Assembly (NCBI GenBank): GCA_047967505.1 | Contig: CM106539.1 | Direction: 5' to 3' (one strand) | Source of the DNA: Dipteris shenzhenensis | Lineage: Eukaryota; Polypodiophyta; Polypodiopsida; Gleicheniales | Length of the DNA stretch: 64,000 nt | In this document: one piece after another, positions 1 through 10,739 of the stretch | How positions within the stretch are numbered: the first letter of the stretch is position 1 | Layout of the letters: every line of letters starts with the position of its first letter | Position numbers and translations under genes: made by a program | Notes under the pieces: model-generated | Told to the model about the DNA's origin: nothing | Databases searched by the model: none | What the model saw: the letters and a program-made list of their open reading frames with translations, nothing else

Positions 1-1856
1 ATCATATGTAGCCATGATGTAGCCTTCAATGAGAAGAAGATGCATAAGGCACCCATGAGGGATGTGGAAATGAGGAGAATCACTTTCCAGGATGTGAATC
101 CACCTGCATATGTTGATAGACAGCAAGCTGTCCATGCACCAAATGTGCAAGAAATGGTAACACCAAGTACTCTCACAGGTATACAATCAAGGGTAGATGA
201 TGGATCATCTATTGGTGGAAATGATGAGCCAAATGTGGCTGATATGCAGGTGGGACAACAAGCTGAAATGCCCTTGAGAAGATCATCTAGAGTGTCTAGA
301 CCACCTGATAGGTTTGTTCCAGGGGTAGACTATGTGATGCTTACTGATTGCGGAGAGCCTTCTTGCTACAGAGAGGCTATGATGCACGAGGATCAATGCA
401 AGTGGGAGTATGCTATGCAATCAGAGATGAGTTCACTTATGAAGAATAAGACTTGGGACTTGGTTTCTTTGCCACATGGAAAGAAAGCATTGCCATGTAA
501 ATGGGTCTACAAGATGAAGGTCACAGGTCATGATGTGCCTAGGTACAAGGCCCGTTTGGTCGCTAAAGGGTTCAAGCAAGAGAAGGGTGTGGACTTTGAT
601 GAGATATTCTCTCCGGTTGTGAAGATGACCACACTTAGATGCATGCTTGGACTAGTGGCAGCAGAGGATATGGAGCTTATGCAGATGGATGTCAAGACAA
701 CATTCTTGCATGGGGATCTGCATGAGGAAATTTACATGGTGCAGCCGGAAGGCTTTGAAGAAAAGGGCAAAGAGCATTTAGTTTGCAAGCTGAAGAAGAG
801 TCTTTATGGTCTTAAGCAAGCACCTAGAGAATGGTATCAGAAGTTTGATGCTTTCATTCGGTCCTAGGGTTTTAGAAGGAGTGAAATTGATCACTGCCTC
901 TACACTAAAAGGGCTAAGGATAATAGCCTGATACTCCTGGCACTATATGTGGATGATATGCTATTGGCTAGCAAGAATACTTATGAGCTAGATGCATTAA
1001 AGGCCAAGTTTCATGAGGCCTTTGATATGAAGGATTTGGGACTTGCAGGTCATATTCTTGGTATGTGCATCACGCGTGATCGGAGTAGGAAACTCTTTTG
1101 GCTTTCACAAAAGGAGTATGTTACAAAAGTATTGCAGCGTTTCAATATGGAGAGGGGGAAGGCAGTGAGTACTCCATTGCCTCCATATGTGAAACTAAGT
1201 CATACAGATAGTCCCAAATCAAATGAGGAGAGGGCCATGATGGCCAAGGTTCCTTATGCATGAGTGGTTGGGTCTTATGTATGCTATGATAGCTACTAGA
1301 CCAGATATTGCATTTGTAGTGGGAGTTATTAGCCAGTATATGGCTAATCCAGGAAAGAGACATTGGGAGGAAGTTAAGTGCATCATGAGGTACATGAAGG
1401 GTACCAAGGAGATGTGCATCTACTTTGGATACACAGATTCAGACTATGCAGGGCACGTGGATAGTAGGAGATCCACTTCTGGTTATGTGTTCACCTTTGT
1501 AGCTGGTGCAGTGTCGTGGATGTCTCGCGCACAGAAGTGCTACTTTGTCTACCATAGAGGTTGAGTATGTTGTAGCCACAGAGGGTTGCAAGGAGGCTAT
1601 ATGGCTTGATCAGCTAGTGGGAGATTTGGGGATTCATACAGGTGTACCGACATTGCATAGTGATTCTATAAGTGCTATTCAGCTAGCACGGAATCCAGTC
1701 TTTCATGCAAAGACCAAACACATTGAGGTCAAGTAACATTTCATGTGCATACAGCTTGTCAAGGTTCATATAGATGATAACCTTGCAGATATGCTGATGA
1801 AGAGTCTACCTAGTCAATGGTTTGAGTATTGTCGTGTGTTGATGGGCATAGGATAG
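1..1856 (+). pseudogene. copia pol remnant: integrase C-terminus, reverse transcriptase, RNase H (copy A1)
   Basis: This is the C-terminal half of a copia polyprotein, which would copy element RNA into DNA in cytoplasmic particles. The reverse transcriptase core is readable from about 490 to 1260, with the QMDVK motif near 680 and the YVDD active-site motif near 945. RNase H follows with GYTDSDYAG near 1430 and a TLHSDS motif near 1660. The reading is broken. A TAG at 865-867 sits where copy A2 has CAG at 5955-5957. A short deletion near 1258 and one of about 22 bp near 1427 shift the frame. A further deletion near 1740 removes the segment equivalent to about 6855-6890. The natural stop is TAG at 1854-1856. 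It is not functional. Confidence 0.92.
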
Positions 1857-1909
1857 TATGCCCACTGGTTGTTCCCCCTTAAAGGCACATTGTCCTTTAA
1901 GTGGGAGGT

Positions 1910-2085
1910 TGTGGGGGTTAAAGGTCACTATGCCTTTACCCCGGTTATGTACAATACTCAAACACATATATAAATGAATGAAAAAAGAAGATTAGGGTGT
2001 TCTGCACTCATTAAAAACTTGTGTGGCTCTCTGTTTCTCTCTCTCTCTCCCGCTTCCATTCTTGCTTCCATTGAGAGCACTCTCA
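1910..2085 (+). repeat. 3' LTR of copia copy A1
   Basis: The LTR is 176 bp, starts TGTGGGGGTT and ends CACTCTCA. A purine-rich tract (AAGTGGGAGGT) lies just before it and would prime plus-strand synthesis. A TATATAAA box is at 1967-1974. It matches the A2 LTR at 7049-7219 and the shortened A2 LTR at 2234-2371. The CT-rich stretch at 2035-2060 is longer here than in A2. Confidence 0.9.
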
Positions 2086-2233
2086 AGGGTAAGATGATGT
2101 CCCCTTTTGCTTCCTCATCACAGGCAACCGGTCCATTCAGGGAGGGAACCAGGGGGACGGGGCTTGTCCTCTCGGTCAGCATCTCCCAACCTCCAACTTG
2201 GGCGTCCCCTACCATAGGACTTTTGGACGTTAG
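2086..2233. other. 148-bp spacer between copies A1 and A2, possible LINE sequence
   Basis: The spacer matches neither LTR. Its last five bases, GTTAG at 2229-2233, are repeated directly after A2 at 7220-7224, so this is the left flank of the A2 insertion site. The right flank is LINE-derived, so this spacer may be the upstream part of the same LINE. I could not confirm that from motifs. Confidence 0.5.
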
Positions 2234-2371
2234 TGTGGGGGTTAAAGGTCAGTGTGCCTTTACCCCAGTTATGTACAATACTCAAACACATATATAAATG
2301 AATGAAAAAGAAGATTAGGGTGGTTCTGCACCCACCAAAACTTGTGTGGCTCTCTGTTTCTCTCTCTCCCT
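2234..2371 (+). repeat. 5' LTR of copia A2, 3' end deleted
   Basis: The sequence matches the first 138 bp of the 171-bp 3' LTR and then diverges at 2372. The last 33 bp or so, including the CACTCTCA end, are gone. No TGGTATCAGAGC-type primer site follows. Confidence 0.88.
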
Positions 2372-2931
2372 ACCGTGGGACTATGATTTTTTGAGCATAC
2401 CTTATGCAGATCACTCTGGTTGCAGTTTGAGCAGTGTGCGCTCATTTATGGTGTGCATTGGGTTGCAATGGATGATTTATAGGCCATTTGGATGCATTGC
2501 GGTCCTTATTGGATGCGCTGATAGGCCCAAATTACCTTGTGGGATGCTATTTTTATGGACGCTTTGCACATGGATGCTATTTTATGCTAAGGGATAGCTT
2601 TGACACATTGCAGGTGATGCACTGATAGTGCTATGCTCTCTTGGATGAGATATTATTAATGCATATGCCCGTGGACAGTGTTTATGCTTGAGTCATTTGG
2701 CACTTATTGGCATTTTGGATTGCCATTGTAGTTGGCATTTTCTTTTGGGCCAGATTTGCTCATATGGATGCATAGTATATGCACATGAGTCAGATGCATC
2801 TTTTGATGCTTTGAGCTTTGAGTTTTGGTGATATTTCACTCTATTGTGGCATACACATTTGGGTGCACCTAGTATTTGGTGTGATTCTCTCTTGCAGGTA
2901 CTAGCATTTGGAATTTTGTTTCATTTGCATC
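2372..2931 (+). other. A2 leader between LTR and gag
   Basis: This is untranslated leader of an LTR element by position. It is TG-rich with many short ATG-initiated frames, none longer than about 80 codons. I recognise no domain or primer-binding site. Confidence 0.6.
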
Positions 2932-3719
2932 ATGGCATCCTCTTCCATGTCTGAAAAGGAGTTTTTTAGCATTAAAAAGTTTGATGGGACAAACTTTTCT
3001 TTGTGGAAAGAACAAATAAGGGATGTGCTTATTCAAAAGAAGCAGATTAAACCCTTGGCAGGTATTGAAGCGAAGCCTGCAGATATGTCTCAGGATGATT
3101 GGAATGAGTTGGATGCATTAGCAAAGTCTACTATTAGACTTCATCTTGCAGAGTCAGTTTATTTCACAGTAGTAAATGAGCAGACTACAGAAGATTTGTG
3201 GAAGAAACTGTGTGCCACTTATGAGAAGGAAACTGCCTCTAATAAGGTTTACCTCATGAAGAGGTTGTTTGAGCTATAGATGAAGGAAGGGGTCTCCATT
3301 GCTTCTCACTTAAATGAATTCAATATTATTTTTAGCTAGCTTTAGGCTCAAAAAATGAATTTTGATGCGGAGACTAAGGCAATATTTCTCTTATGTTCAT
3401 TGCCATCCTCATGGGATACCTTCCGTACAGTTGTCAGTAACTCTGCACCTAGTGGAGTACTGAAATTTGATGATGTTATGGGTAGCTTATTGGCTGAGGA
3501 GATTAGACGCAAGTCTATGGATGGCAACAAGCAGGATGCAGCCTTAAATGTGTAAAGGGGCAGACCACAGTTCAGGGGGAAGTCCCAAGAAAGAGGGAAG
3601 TCTCGTAGCAAATCCAGGGCACGGAACATTGAGTGTTACCATTGTGGCAAGAAGGGCCATATGAAAAAGGATTGCTACAAGCTGAAAAGAGAGCAAAAGG
3701 ATAAGAAAAAGAATGCAAA
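2932..3719 (+). pseudogene. copia gag (capsid/nucleocapsid) remnant of A2
   Basis: Gag forms the intracellular particle that packages element RNA. The start was placed at the ATG of 2932 (MASSSMSEKEFFSIK), because the first residues then look like the usual copia gag start (FDGTNFSLWKEQ). A CCHC zinc knuckle (CYHCGKKGHMKKDCY) lies at about 3634-3680 and would bind RNA. In-frame stops occur at 3277 (TAG), 3337 (TAG), 3343 (TAG) and 3553 (TAA). The three TAG codons sit where glutamine CAG fits the family. The frame then changes just before 3720, where protease begins. It is not functional as it stands. Confidence 0.9.
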
Positions 3720-6700
3720 TTGGGTGCAAATCAAAAGGAAGAGAGTCCAAGGGAGGACAAAGGAAAAGTGAAGATCGAGGAGATCAATGTAGCCACACAT
3801 GATAGTGACAATGACGTTCTCTTCATGTCTAGTTTATCTGCAGAGTTGCTTACCACTTCAGATGATGCATATTCCCAGGATTGGATTTTGGATTCTGGTG
3901 CTTCATTCCATGTTACTCCCCATAGGGAATGGTTCTCCACTTATGACAGTGGAAAGACAGGTTGTGTGCATCTTGGAAATGACTATGCATGTGACATAGT
4001 GGGAGCAGGTGACATAAAGTTTTCTTTTGCAAATGGGTCTGCATTTGTTTTGAAACATGTGAGACATGTGCCTAAGCTGACCAAGAGTCTTATTTCAGTG
4101 GGTCAGCTAGATGATGCTGGTTTTCACACCACTTTTGGCTTTCAGAGTTGGAAAATTCAGAAGGGCTCTATGCTTTTGGCTAGGGGTGCCAAGTGTGGGA
4201 CTTTGTATCCCTTACATGTATCAGGGGTATTTGATCATGTTGTTGCAATAACCGAGCAGCCAAGCACTTCTTTGTGGCATTGCAGGTTGGGGCACATGAG
4301 CCAGAATGGAATGAAACTCTTATGCCGTTTGGGTTATGTACCGCATTTGAGTTTCTCTGATTTTGAATTTTGTGAGCATTGTCTCTATGGGAAGCAGACT
4401 AAATCAGCCCATAAAGGAAGGGGAAAGAAAGAGTTTGAAAAGCTTGATTTGGTGCATTCAGATATATGTGGTCCCATGCCTACACGGTCATTAGGCGGGG
4501 CTGAATACTATGTGACATTCATTGATGATGCAACTAGGAAAGTGTGGGCTTATGCTATAGCTCGGAAGAGTGATGTGTTCCAAGTATTTCAAAAATGGCT
4601 GGCCTTCGTTGAGAATTAGTCAGGTAGAACGCTTAAATGCCTACGGATTGACAATGGTGGAGAGTATCTCTCTCATGACTTTCAGCATTTCTGTGATACA
4701 CGTGGGATTAAGAGGGAGCTCACATCCCCTCGTACTCCAGAGCAAAATCCAGTTGCAGAAAAGATGAACCGTACCATTCAAGAAAGGTTGCAATGCATGC
4801 TTTCCAATGCAAGTCTTTTTGGTGGTTTTTGGGCTGAGGCAATGAAGACTGCAGTGCATGTGATCAATAGATCACCTAGTAAGAGTTTGGATGGTGGTAT
4901 TCCTGAAGAGGCATGGAGTGGCAAGAAGCCCTCTTACTCTCATTTACATATATTTGGGTGTGAGGCATATGCACATGTGCCAAAAGAGCTTCAAAAGAAG
5001 CTAGATCCTAAGTCTAGAAAATGCATCTTTCTGGGTCATGGTGAAAGTGGAGAGATGGGCTATCGTCTCTGGGATCCAGAAGTAAAGAAGATCATACGCA
5101 GCCATGATGTGGTCTTCAATGAGAAGAAGATGCATAAGCCACCCATGAGGGATGTGGAAATGAGGAGAATCACTTTCCAGGATGTGAATCCACTTGCATA
5201 TGTTGATAGACAGCAAGCTATCCATGCACCAAATGTGCAAGAAATGGTACCACCAAGTACTCCCACAGGTATACAATCAAGGGTAGATGATGAATCATCT
5301 ATTGATGGAAATAATGAGCCAAATGTGGCTGATATGCAAATGGGACATCAAGCTGAAATGCCCTTGAGAAGATCTTCTAGAGTGTCTAGACCCCCTGATA
5401 AGTTTGTTCTAGGGGTAGACTATGTGATGCTTACTGATTGCGGGGAGCCTTCTTGCTACAGAGAGGCTATGATGCGTGAAGATCAACGCAAGTGGGAGTA
5501 TGCTATGCAATCAGAGATGAGTTCACTTATGAAGAATAAGACTTGGGACTTGGTTTCTTTGCCACATTGAAAGAAAGCATTGCCATGTAAATGGGTCTAC
5601 AAAATGAAGGTCACAGGTGATGATGTGCCTAGGTATAAGGCCCGTTTGGTTGTTAAAGGGTTCAAGCAAGAGAAGGGTGTGGACTTTGATGAGATATTCT
5701 CTCCGGTTGTGAAGATGACCACACTTAGATGCATGCTTGGACTAGTGGCATCAGAGGATATGGAGCTTATGCAAATGGATGTCAAGACAGCTTTCTTGCA
5801 TGGGGATTTGCATGAGGAAATTTACATGGTGCAGCCCGAAGGCTTTGAAGAAAAGGACAAAGAGCATTTAGTTTGCAAGCTGAAGAAGAGTCTCTATGGT
5901 CTTAAGCAAGCGCCTAGAGAATGGTATCAGAAGTTTGATGCTTTCATTCGGTCCCAGGGTTCTAGAAGGAGTGAAATTGATCACTGCCTCTACACTAAAA
6001 GGGCTAAGGATAATAGCCTGATAATCCTGGCATTATATGTGGATGATATGCTATTGGCTAGCAAGAATACTTATGAGCTAGATGCATTAAAGGCCAAGTT
6101 GCATGAGGCCTTTGATATGAAGGATTTGGGACTTGCAGGTCATATTCTTGGTATGCGCATCACGTGTGATCGGAGTAGGAAACTCCTTTGGCTTTCACAA
6201 AAAGAGTATGTTACAAAAGTATTGCAGCGTTTCAATATGGAGGGGGGGAAGGGAGTAAGTACTCCATTGCCTCCATATGTGAAACTGAGTCATACAGATA
6301 GTCCCAAATCAGATGAGGAGAGGGCCATGATGGTCAAGGTTCCTTATGCATCAGCAATTGGGAGTCTTATGTATGCTATGATAGCTACTAGACCAGACAT
6401 TGCATTTGCAGTGGGAGTTGTTAGCCGGTATATGGCTAATCCAGGAAAGAGGCATTGGGAGGCAGTTAAGTGCATCATGAGGTACATGAAGGGTACCAAG
6501 GAGATGTGCATCTGCTTTGGTAAAGGAGACATGCGTGTACTTGGGTACACAGATTCAGACTATGCAGGGCATGTGGATAGTAGGAGATCCACTTCTGGTT
6601 ATGTGTTCACCTTTGCAGGTGGTGCAGTGTCGTGGATGTCTCGCGCACAGAAGTACGTTGCTTTGTCTACCACAGAGGCTGAGTATGTTGTAGCCACAGA

Positions 6701-6995
6701 GGGTTGCAAGGAGGCTATATGGCTTGATCGGCTAGTGGGAGATTTGGGGATTCATACAGGTGTACCGACATTGCATAGTGATTCCATGAGTGCTATTCAG
6801 CTAGCATGGAATCCAGTCTTTCATGCAAAGACCAAACACATTGAGGTTAGGTACCATTTCATTAGGGAGGTACTTGAGGACAAGCGCATAGAGCTTGTCA
6901 AGGTTCATACAGATGATAACCCTGCAGATATGCTGACGACGAATCTACCTAGTCGGTGGTTTGAGTATTGTCATGTATTGATGGGCATTGGATAG
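3720..6995 (+). pseudogene. copia pol of A2: protease, integrase, reverse transcriptase, RNase H
   Basis: Domains appear in copia order in one frame. Protease has the DSGA active site in WILDSGASFH near 3890. The integrase zinc region (H-H-C-C, from LWHCRLGHMSQ near 4275 to CEHCLYGKQ) is followed by the catalytic triad: D of VHSDICGP, D of RIDNGGEY and E of NPVAEKMN. Reverse transcriptase has QMDVKTAFLHG and YVDD near 6035. RNase H has GYTDSDYAG, STTEAEY and TLHSDS. Stops interrupt it at 4617-4619 (TAG in the integrase core) and 5568-5570 (TGA where A1 has GGA). No frame change is needed from 3720 to the natural stop at 6993-6995. The second half (5580-6995) is open for 471 codons. Confidence 0.93.
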
Positions 6996-7037
6996 TATGC
7001 TCACTGGTTGTTCTCCCTTAAAGGCACATTGTCCTTT

Positions 7038-7048
7038 AAGTGGGAGGT
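7038..7048 (+). other. polypurine tract of A2
   Basis: AAGTGGGAGGT lies directly before the 3' LTR. This is the expected place and composition of the plus-strand primer of an LTR element. The same tract precedes the A1 LTR. Confidence 0.8.
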
Positions 7049-7219
7049 TGTGGGGGTTAAAGGTCAGTGTGCCTTTACCCCAGTTATGTACAATACTCAA
7101 ACACATATATAAATGAATGAAAAAGAAGATTAGGGTGGTTTTGCACCCACCAAAGCTTGTGTGGCTCTATGTTTCTCTCTCTCCCTCTTCCGTTCTTGCT
7201 TCCGTTGAGAGCACTCTCA
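7049..7219 (+). repeat. 3' LTR of copia A2
   Basis: The LTR is 171 bp, begins TGTGGGGGTT and ends CACTCTCA, followed at once by the duplicated GTTAG (7220-7224). It contains a TATATAAA box at 7106-7113 and a CT-rich stretch near 7172-7190. Confidence 0.93.
7106..7113 (+). promoter_or_regulatory. TATA box in A2 LTR
   Basis: TATATAAA is the only clear TATA element in the 171-bp LTR. It is conserved in the A1 LTR (1967-1974) and the 5' LTR, so it probably marks the U3 promoter of the family. Confidence 0.6.
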
Positions 7220-7224
7220 GTTAG

Positions 7225-8247
7225 GACCTTGGAACTATCTAGAGATTCCAAACTCTTATCTTCTACCACCGGAGGTCACGCTTATGGTCTTGCAGCCCCA
7301 TAAGGGGGGTTTGATCTGCATAGTGGGCTCTTAGACACACTCCGTTTGGGTGACCCACAGAGTGCCCCGGGATGTCTCTTCCAGGTTTTGGATGTGGTTA
7401 TGGTTTAGTTTGTAGCGGAGGAAGATATCCTACTTCTTCTTGCTGGCCGCCCACGGAGGCTTGCCCATTGGACCGTGGTTGGGGCAGATGCGAGTGGAGG
7501 GGTAGTGCCATTGTTGCTCCGATGGTCTCCGTGAGACTATTCCGCACTGCCTTTGGAGCTGTCGTAGCACTGCGAGGATTGAGCTCTTAGGATCATGACC
7601 CATATGTAGAGTCTTTAGAGAGACTACACCTGGGGGATGGTGGCTTGGTTGACTGAGGGAGGATATGCATTCCAGATTGATGAGATCTCCCCAGCCTACC
7701 GGATATAGGGTCAGAGCATTCAGAGGATAGCACTCCATGAGGCAGTCTCCCTCCTAACAGCCTAGCTCCTCCTCCTTCAGAGGACAATGTTTGGGAGGTG
7801 GTAGCCACCAACGTCATTGCGTGGAACATTTGGGTGGCTCGTTGTAGTCTCGTGATGGGTGAGCACCTGGTTCCACCCTCGACTACCTTGGTCACCATCT
7901 AGTAGGATATCATCTACACACTACACTCCAGCTGGGAGCATGGGACTCTAGGCTCTAGGGCAACTATTGAGAGGCGTGCTCGATTCTGCAAGGCTTAGCC
8001 TGCAAGAGTTTTCTATATCTTCACTTCGCGAGGGATTCACTGGTTGTATAGTCCCCCTATGTGGCTATTAGCCCTAGTACCAAAGATCCCCTAGGCAGTG
8101 AGCTAGGTTTCTCTAGAACTAATCGGTTTTTTCTTTTAGCCTTTTCCCATTTTTTCCATACTCAGCACCTTTAGGGTTGTTGTTTTGTATGAAGTCTTTC
8201 AAGCATTAATAGAAGGTTCCTTTCTTTGAAAAAAAAAAGAAAATAAA
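7225..8247 (+). mobile_element. L1-like LINE 3' end (ORF2 C-terminus, 3' UTR, poly-A tail)
   Basis: The plus strand near 7436-7590 reads LLAAHGGLPIGPWLGQ, then after one stop CHCCSDGLRETIPHCLWSC. This C-C-C-C/H pattern with HCLW is characteristic of the zinc-binding domain (zf-RVT) at the C-terminus of plant non-LTR retrotransposon ORF2. Weaker fragments continue to about 7980. The 3' end has a CATTAATAGAAGGTTCC-type sequence and an A-rich tail at 8229-8247, as LINE ends do. The reading is broken by stops and frame changes. It lies right of the A2 insertion and may continue left of it at 2086-2233. No full reverse transcriptase is present here. Confidence 0.65.
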
Positions 8248-8425
8248 AGGAGACCTAGATCATGGGTGAGAAGGGGAAGCCATAGTTTAAAGGGAGGGAG
8301 AAGTACTATCCTCCTCCTTGCCCAAGGTCTAGGGAGCCGGGACCGCCGACCTAGGGGAAAGAAAGAGAGGTAGAACAAGCAAAAGAAGTTGGACCTACTA
8401 TAGGGGGGGAGTGGGAGGATGTAGA
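8248..8425. other. unrecognised spacer left of B1
   Basis: Purine-rich sequence with no coding or repeat signature. The last five bases, GTAGA at 8421-8425, form the left half of the B1 insertion-site duplication. Confidence 0.5.
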
Positions 8426-8778
8426 TGTGAAGAGAGTGGGAGAGAAGGAAGGAGTCTCACTTGTGGCTTTCTCACATACACAATGGGGGAATACACACAA
8501 AGGTGGAGGCTAAAAATAGTTTTCCTCTTCTTAGTTGTGTAAGCCAAAAGAACTCTAAGTACAAAACAATAGGTGAACCCTATTTGTGGGTCTCAAACCA
8601 AACTCAGCTAACTAAGGTGGCATACTAACTGAGCCACTAACTAGAGTACATAAAGATAGCTATCATCCAGCTATTATTCATGGGCGGTGTACCAACCGCA
8701 TCTGTAGCTAACAAGTCGGTGACATAAATGCACAACGGTCACCGTGGCATATCATGAGTGGAGCTCGATATATCAACA
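8426..8778 (-). repeat. 3' LTR of B1
   Basis: On the minus strand it begins TGTTGATATA and ends TTCACA. It is preceded on that strand by the purine tract AAGGGGGAG (plus 8779-8787). The pol reading frame continues about 40 bp into it before a TGA. Confidence 0.95.
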
Positions 8779-10739
8779 CTCCCCCTTGAGCTCAATCCCA
8801 ATTCCTGCACACCAAGCAGGTCTCTAAACTTGCATAGCTTCTCTGCACCCAATGCCTTTGTGAATATGCCAGCTACATGATCCTCTATGCTGACATAAAC
8901 TAGATCAATAAAACCTACTAGAACCTTCTCCCGCACATAGTGATAATGCACCTCAATGTGCTTTGTTCTAGCATGATAGATTGGGTTATTTGCCAAGTGT
9001 ATACTTCTCATGTTGTAACAATAAATGACAACTGGCCCCTGATGCATATCATAAAGTAGCTTATGCAACCAAGATGCCTCACATGCAGCCATTGCTCCAC
9101 CCCTGTACTCAGCCTCTGTGCTCGACAAGGCAACTGTAGGCTATTTCTTGCTGCTCCAAGTGACTGCAACACTCCCAAAAGAGAACACATATCCACTGGT
9201 AGATCATCTATCAGAAATACTACCAGCCCAATCAGCATCAGTGTATCCATGCAACTGTATTTGAACCCAAGTCTCATAAAATAGTCCATACTACAATGTG
9301 GACTTTACATACCTCAGTATGCATCTAGCCGCATCCAAAAGCGGTTTCCTTGGAGCCTGCATAAATTGACTTACCAACCCAACAGCATAGCTCAAATCTG
9401 GCCTGTAATAGTCATATAAATCAAACTTCCTACTATGCGTCTATACATAGTAGGGTCTTCCAGAAGCTCACCTGCATCTGTGCTCAACTTCACATTCTGC
9501 TCCAAAGGAACTGAAATAGGCTTACAGCCTATCATCCCATATTTGGACAGCATGTCCAATCCATACTGCCTCTGCAAGAGCCATATCCCACTTGTGGATC
9601 TAATCACCTCAATGCCCAAGAAGTAATGCAGCTCTCCCAAACCCTTCATCTCAAACTTTTGCTTCAATAGCATTTTCACATGAAGGATATCTTCATCACT
9701 ATCACCTGTGATGATCAAATCATCAACATAAATGACAAGCAACATAATGCCTTTCTCTATTTTTCTCACATAAAGTGAGAAATCTGCCTTGGAAATCTGA
9801 AAGCCAATAGTGACAAGATACTATCCTATCTTGTCAGACCATGCTCTGGGTGCTTACTTCAAACCATACAAGGCCTTCTTCAACCTTCAAACAAACTCAG
9901 GATGAACAACATGAACATAACCTGGTGGCTGCTCCATATAGACCTCTTCTTGCAAATCACCATCATGCAAGAAAGCATTCTTTACATCCATCTGATGTAG
10001 AGAGCATCCCTTTGATGCAGCCATAGCAATGACTGCTCTTACGGTTGCCATCCTTGCAACCGGACTGAATGTTTCTTCATAATCAATGCCATATGTCTGT
10101 GCATACCCCTTGACAACTAATCTTGCCTTGTATCTATTCACAGAACCATCTGCATTGTGCTTCACCTTATAAACCCACTTGCAGCCAATTGCATTCTTGT
10201 CTTTAGGCAAAGGCACCAATTTCCATGTAGCATTTGCTTCCAAGGCATCCATTTCTTCATCCATGGCTTTCTCCCATTTTTCTTTTCCCATGGCTTGCTC
10301 AAAAGAAGTGGGTTCTGGTTCATGTATCACTTTGACCATATAGGCATAGTGAATGGCTGTAAATCCATCATATTTCAACCTATCCACAAGATACCTAACT
10401 ATGGTAGACCTATGCAAAATAGGCTCACTACTAGGTGCTCTCAAAACATCTCTTGTCTTCCTTACTCTAGGTGTAACAACAGAAGGAAAACCCAACTCAT
10501 CATCAAGGCTATGTTCTGGAGCCACTGGATTCACCATCCACATAAGAGTGACCTGCATTCACATCAACCATGGGCTGATCTACTTTCTCTTTTCCTTTTC
10601 GTGATACTTGCTACCCACTATCTGCATTGCTTTGAGGAGATTCTCCTGATCTCAATCTGCCTGTCCATGGTGAAGTATGTGAACCATTGCTAGAGGACAC
10701 TACATGTCCACTAATATGTTGTAATTGCTGCTGTGAATT
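8739..10739 (-). pseudogene. copia reverse transcriptase and RNase H of B1
   Basis: Reading right to left, the reverse transcriptase starts near 10330 ([15 protein letters not shown]). It shows [20 protein letters not shown], then [11 protein letters not shown] near 9970, and YVDDLIITG near 9725. The RNase H part has SSTEAEYRGG near 9120. The motif normally reading YCDN is YCYN near 9025, so one expected catalytic aspartate is tyrosine. An extra residue in [10 protein letters not shown] also departs from the family. Frame changes fall between about 9887 and 9769 and near 9390-9130. The last frame ends with TGA at 8739-8741 inside the LTR. It would act in cDNA synthesis if intact. Confidence 0.92.

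Larger units (their letters stand above)
1..2085 (+). mobile_element. Ty1/copia element copy A1, 3' part (5' part lies outside the window)
   Basis: The segment aligns base for base with 5091-7219 of copy A2 apart from scattered substitutions and short deletions. It begins in the integrase C-terminus and runs through reverse transcriptase and RNase H to a 3' LTR. The order integrase before reverse transcriptase defines Ty1/copia. No 5' LTR can be seen because the element enters from the left edge, so its target-site duplication cannot be tested. The base after the LTR end (2086 onward) differs from the sequence after the A2 LTR, which places the element boundary at 2085. Confidence 0.93.
2234..7219 (+). 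mobile_element. Ty1/copia element copy A2, near full length, with GTTAG duplication
   Basis: This 4,986-bp element has LTR-type termini (TGTGGGGG...CACTCTCA) and a perfect 5-bp target-site duplication, GTTAG at 2229-2233 and 7220-7224. The order is shortened 5' LTR, leader, gag, protease, integrase, reverse transcriptase, RNase H, purine tract, 3' LTR. The two LTRs differ at only about three of the 138 shared positions, which suggests a fairly recent insertion. The coding region nevertheless carries at least six premature stops and a gag-pol frame change. The inner end of the 5' LTR and the primer-binding site are missing, which must have happened after insertion. Confidence 0.95.

Noticed and set aside
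2372-2400. A primer-binding site after the A2 5' LTR
   Set aside because: The sequence TACCGTGGGACTATG does not resemble the common plant primer sites, and the LTR end itself is missing.
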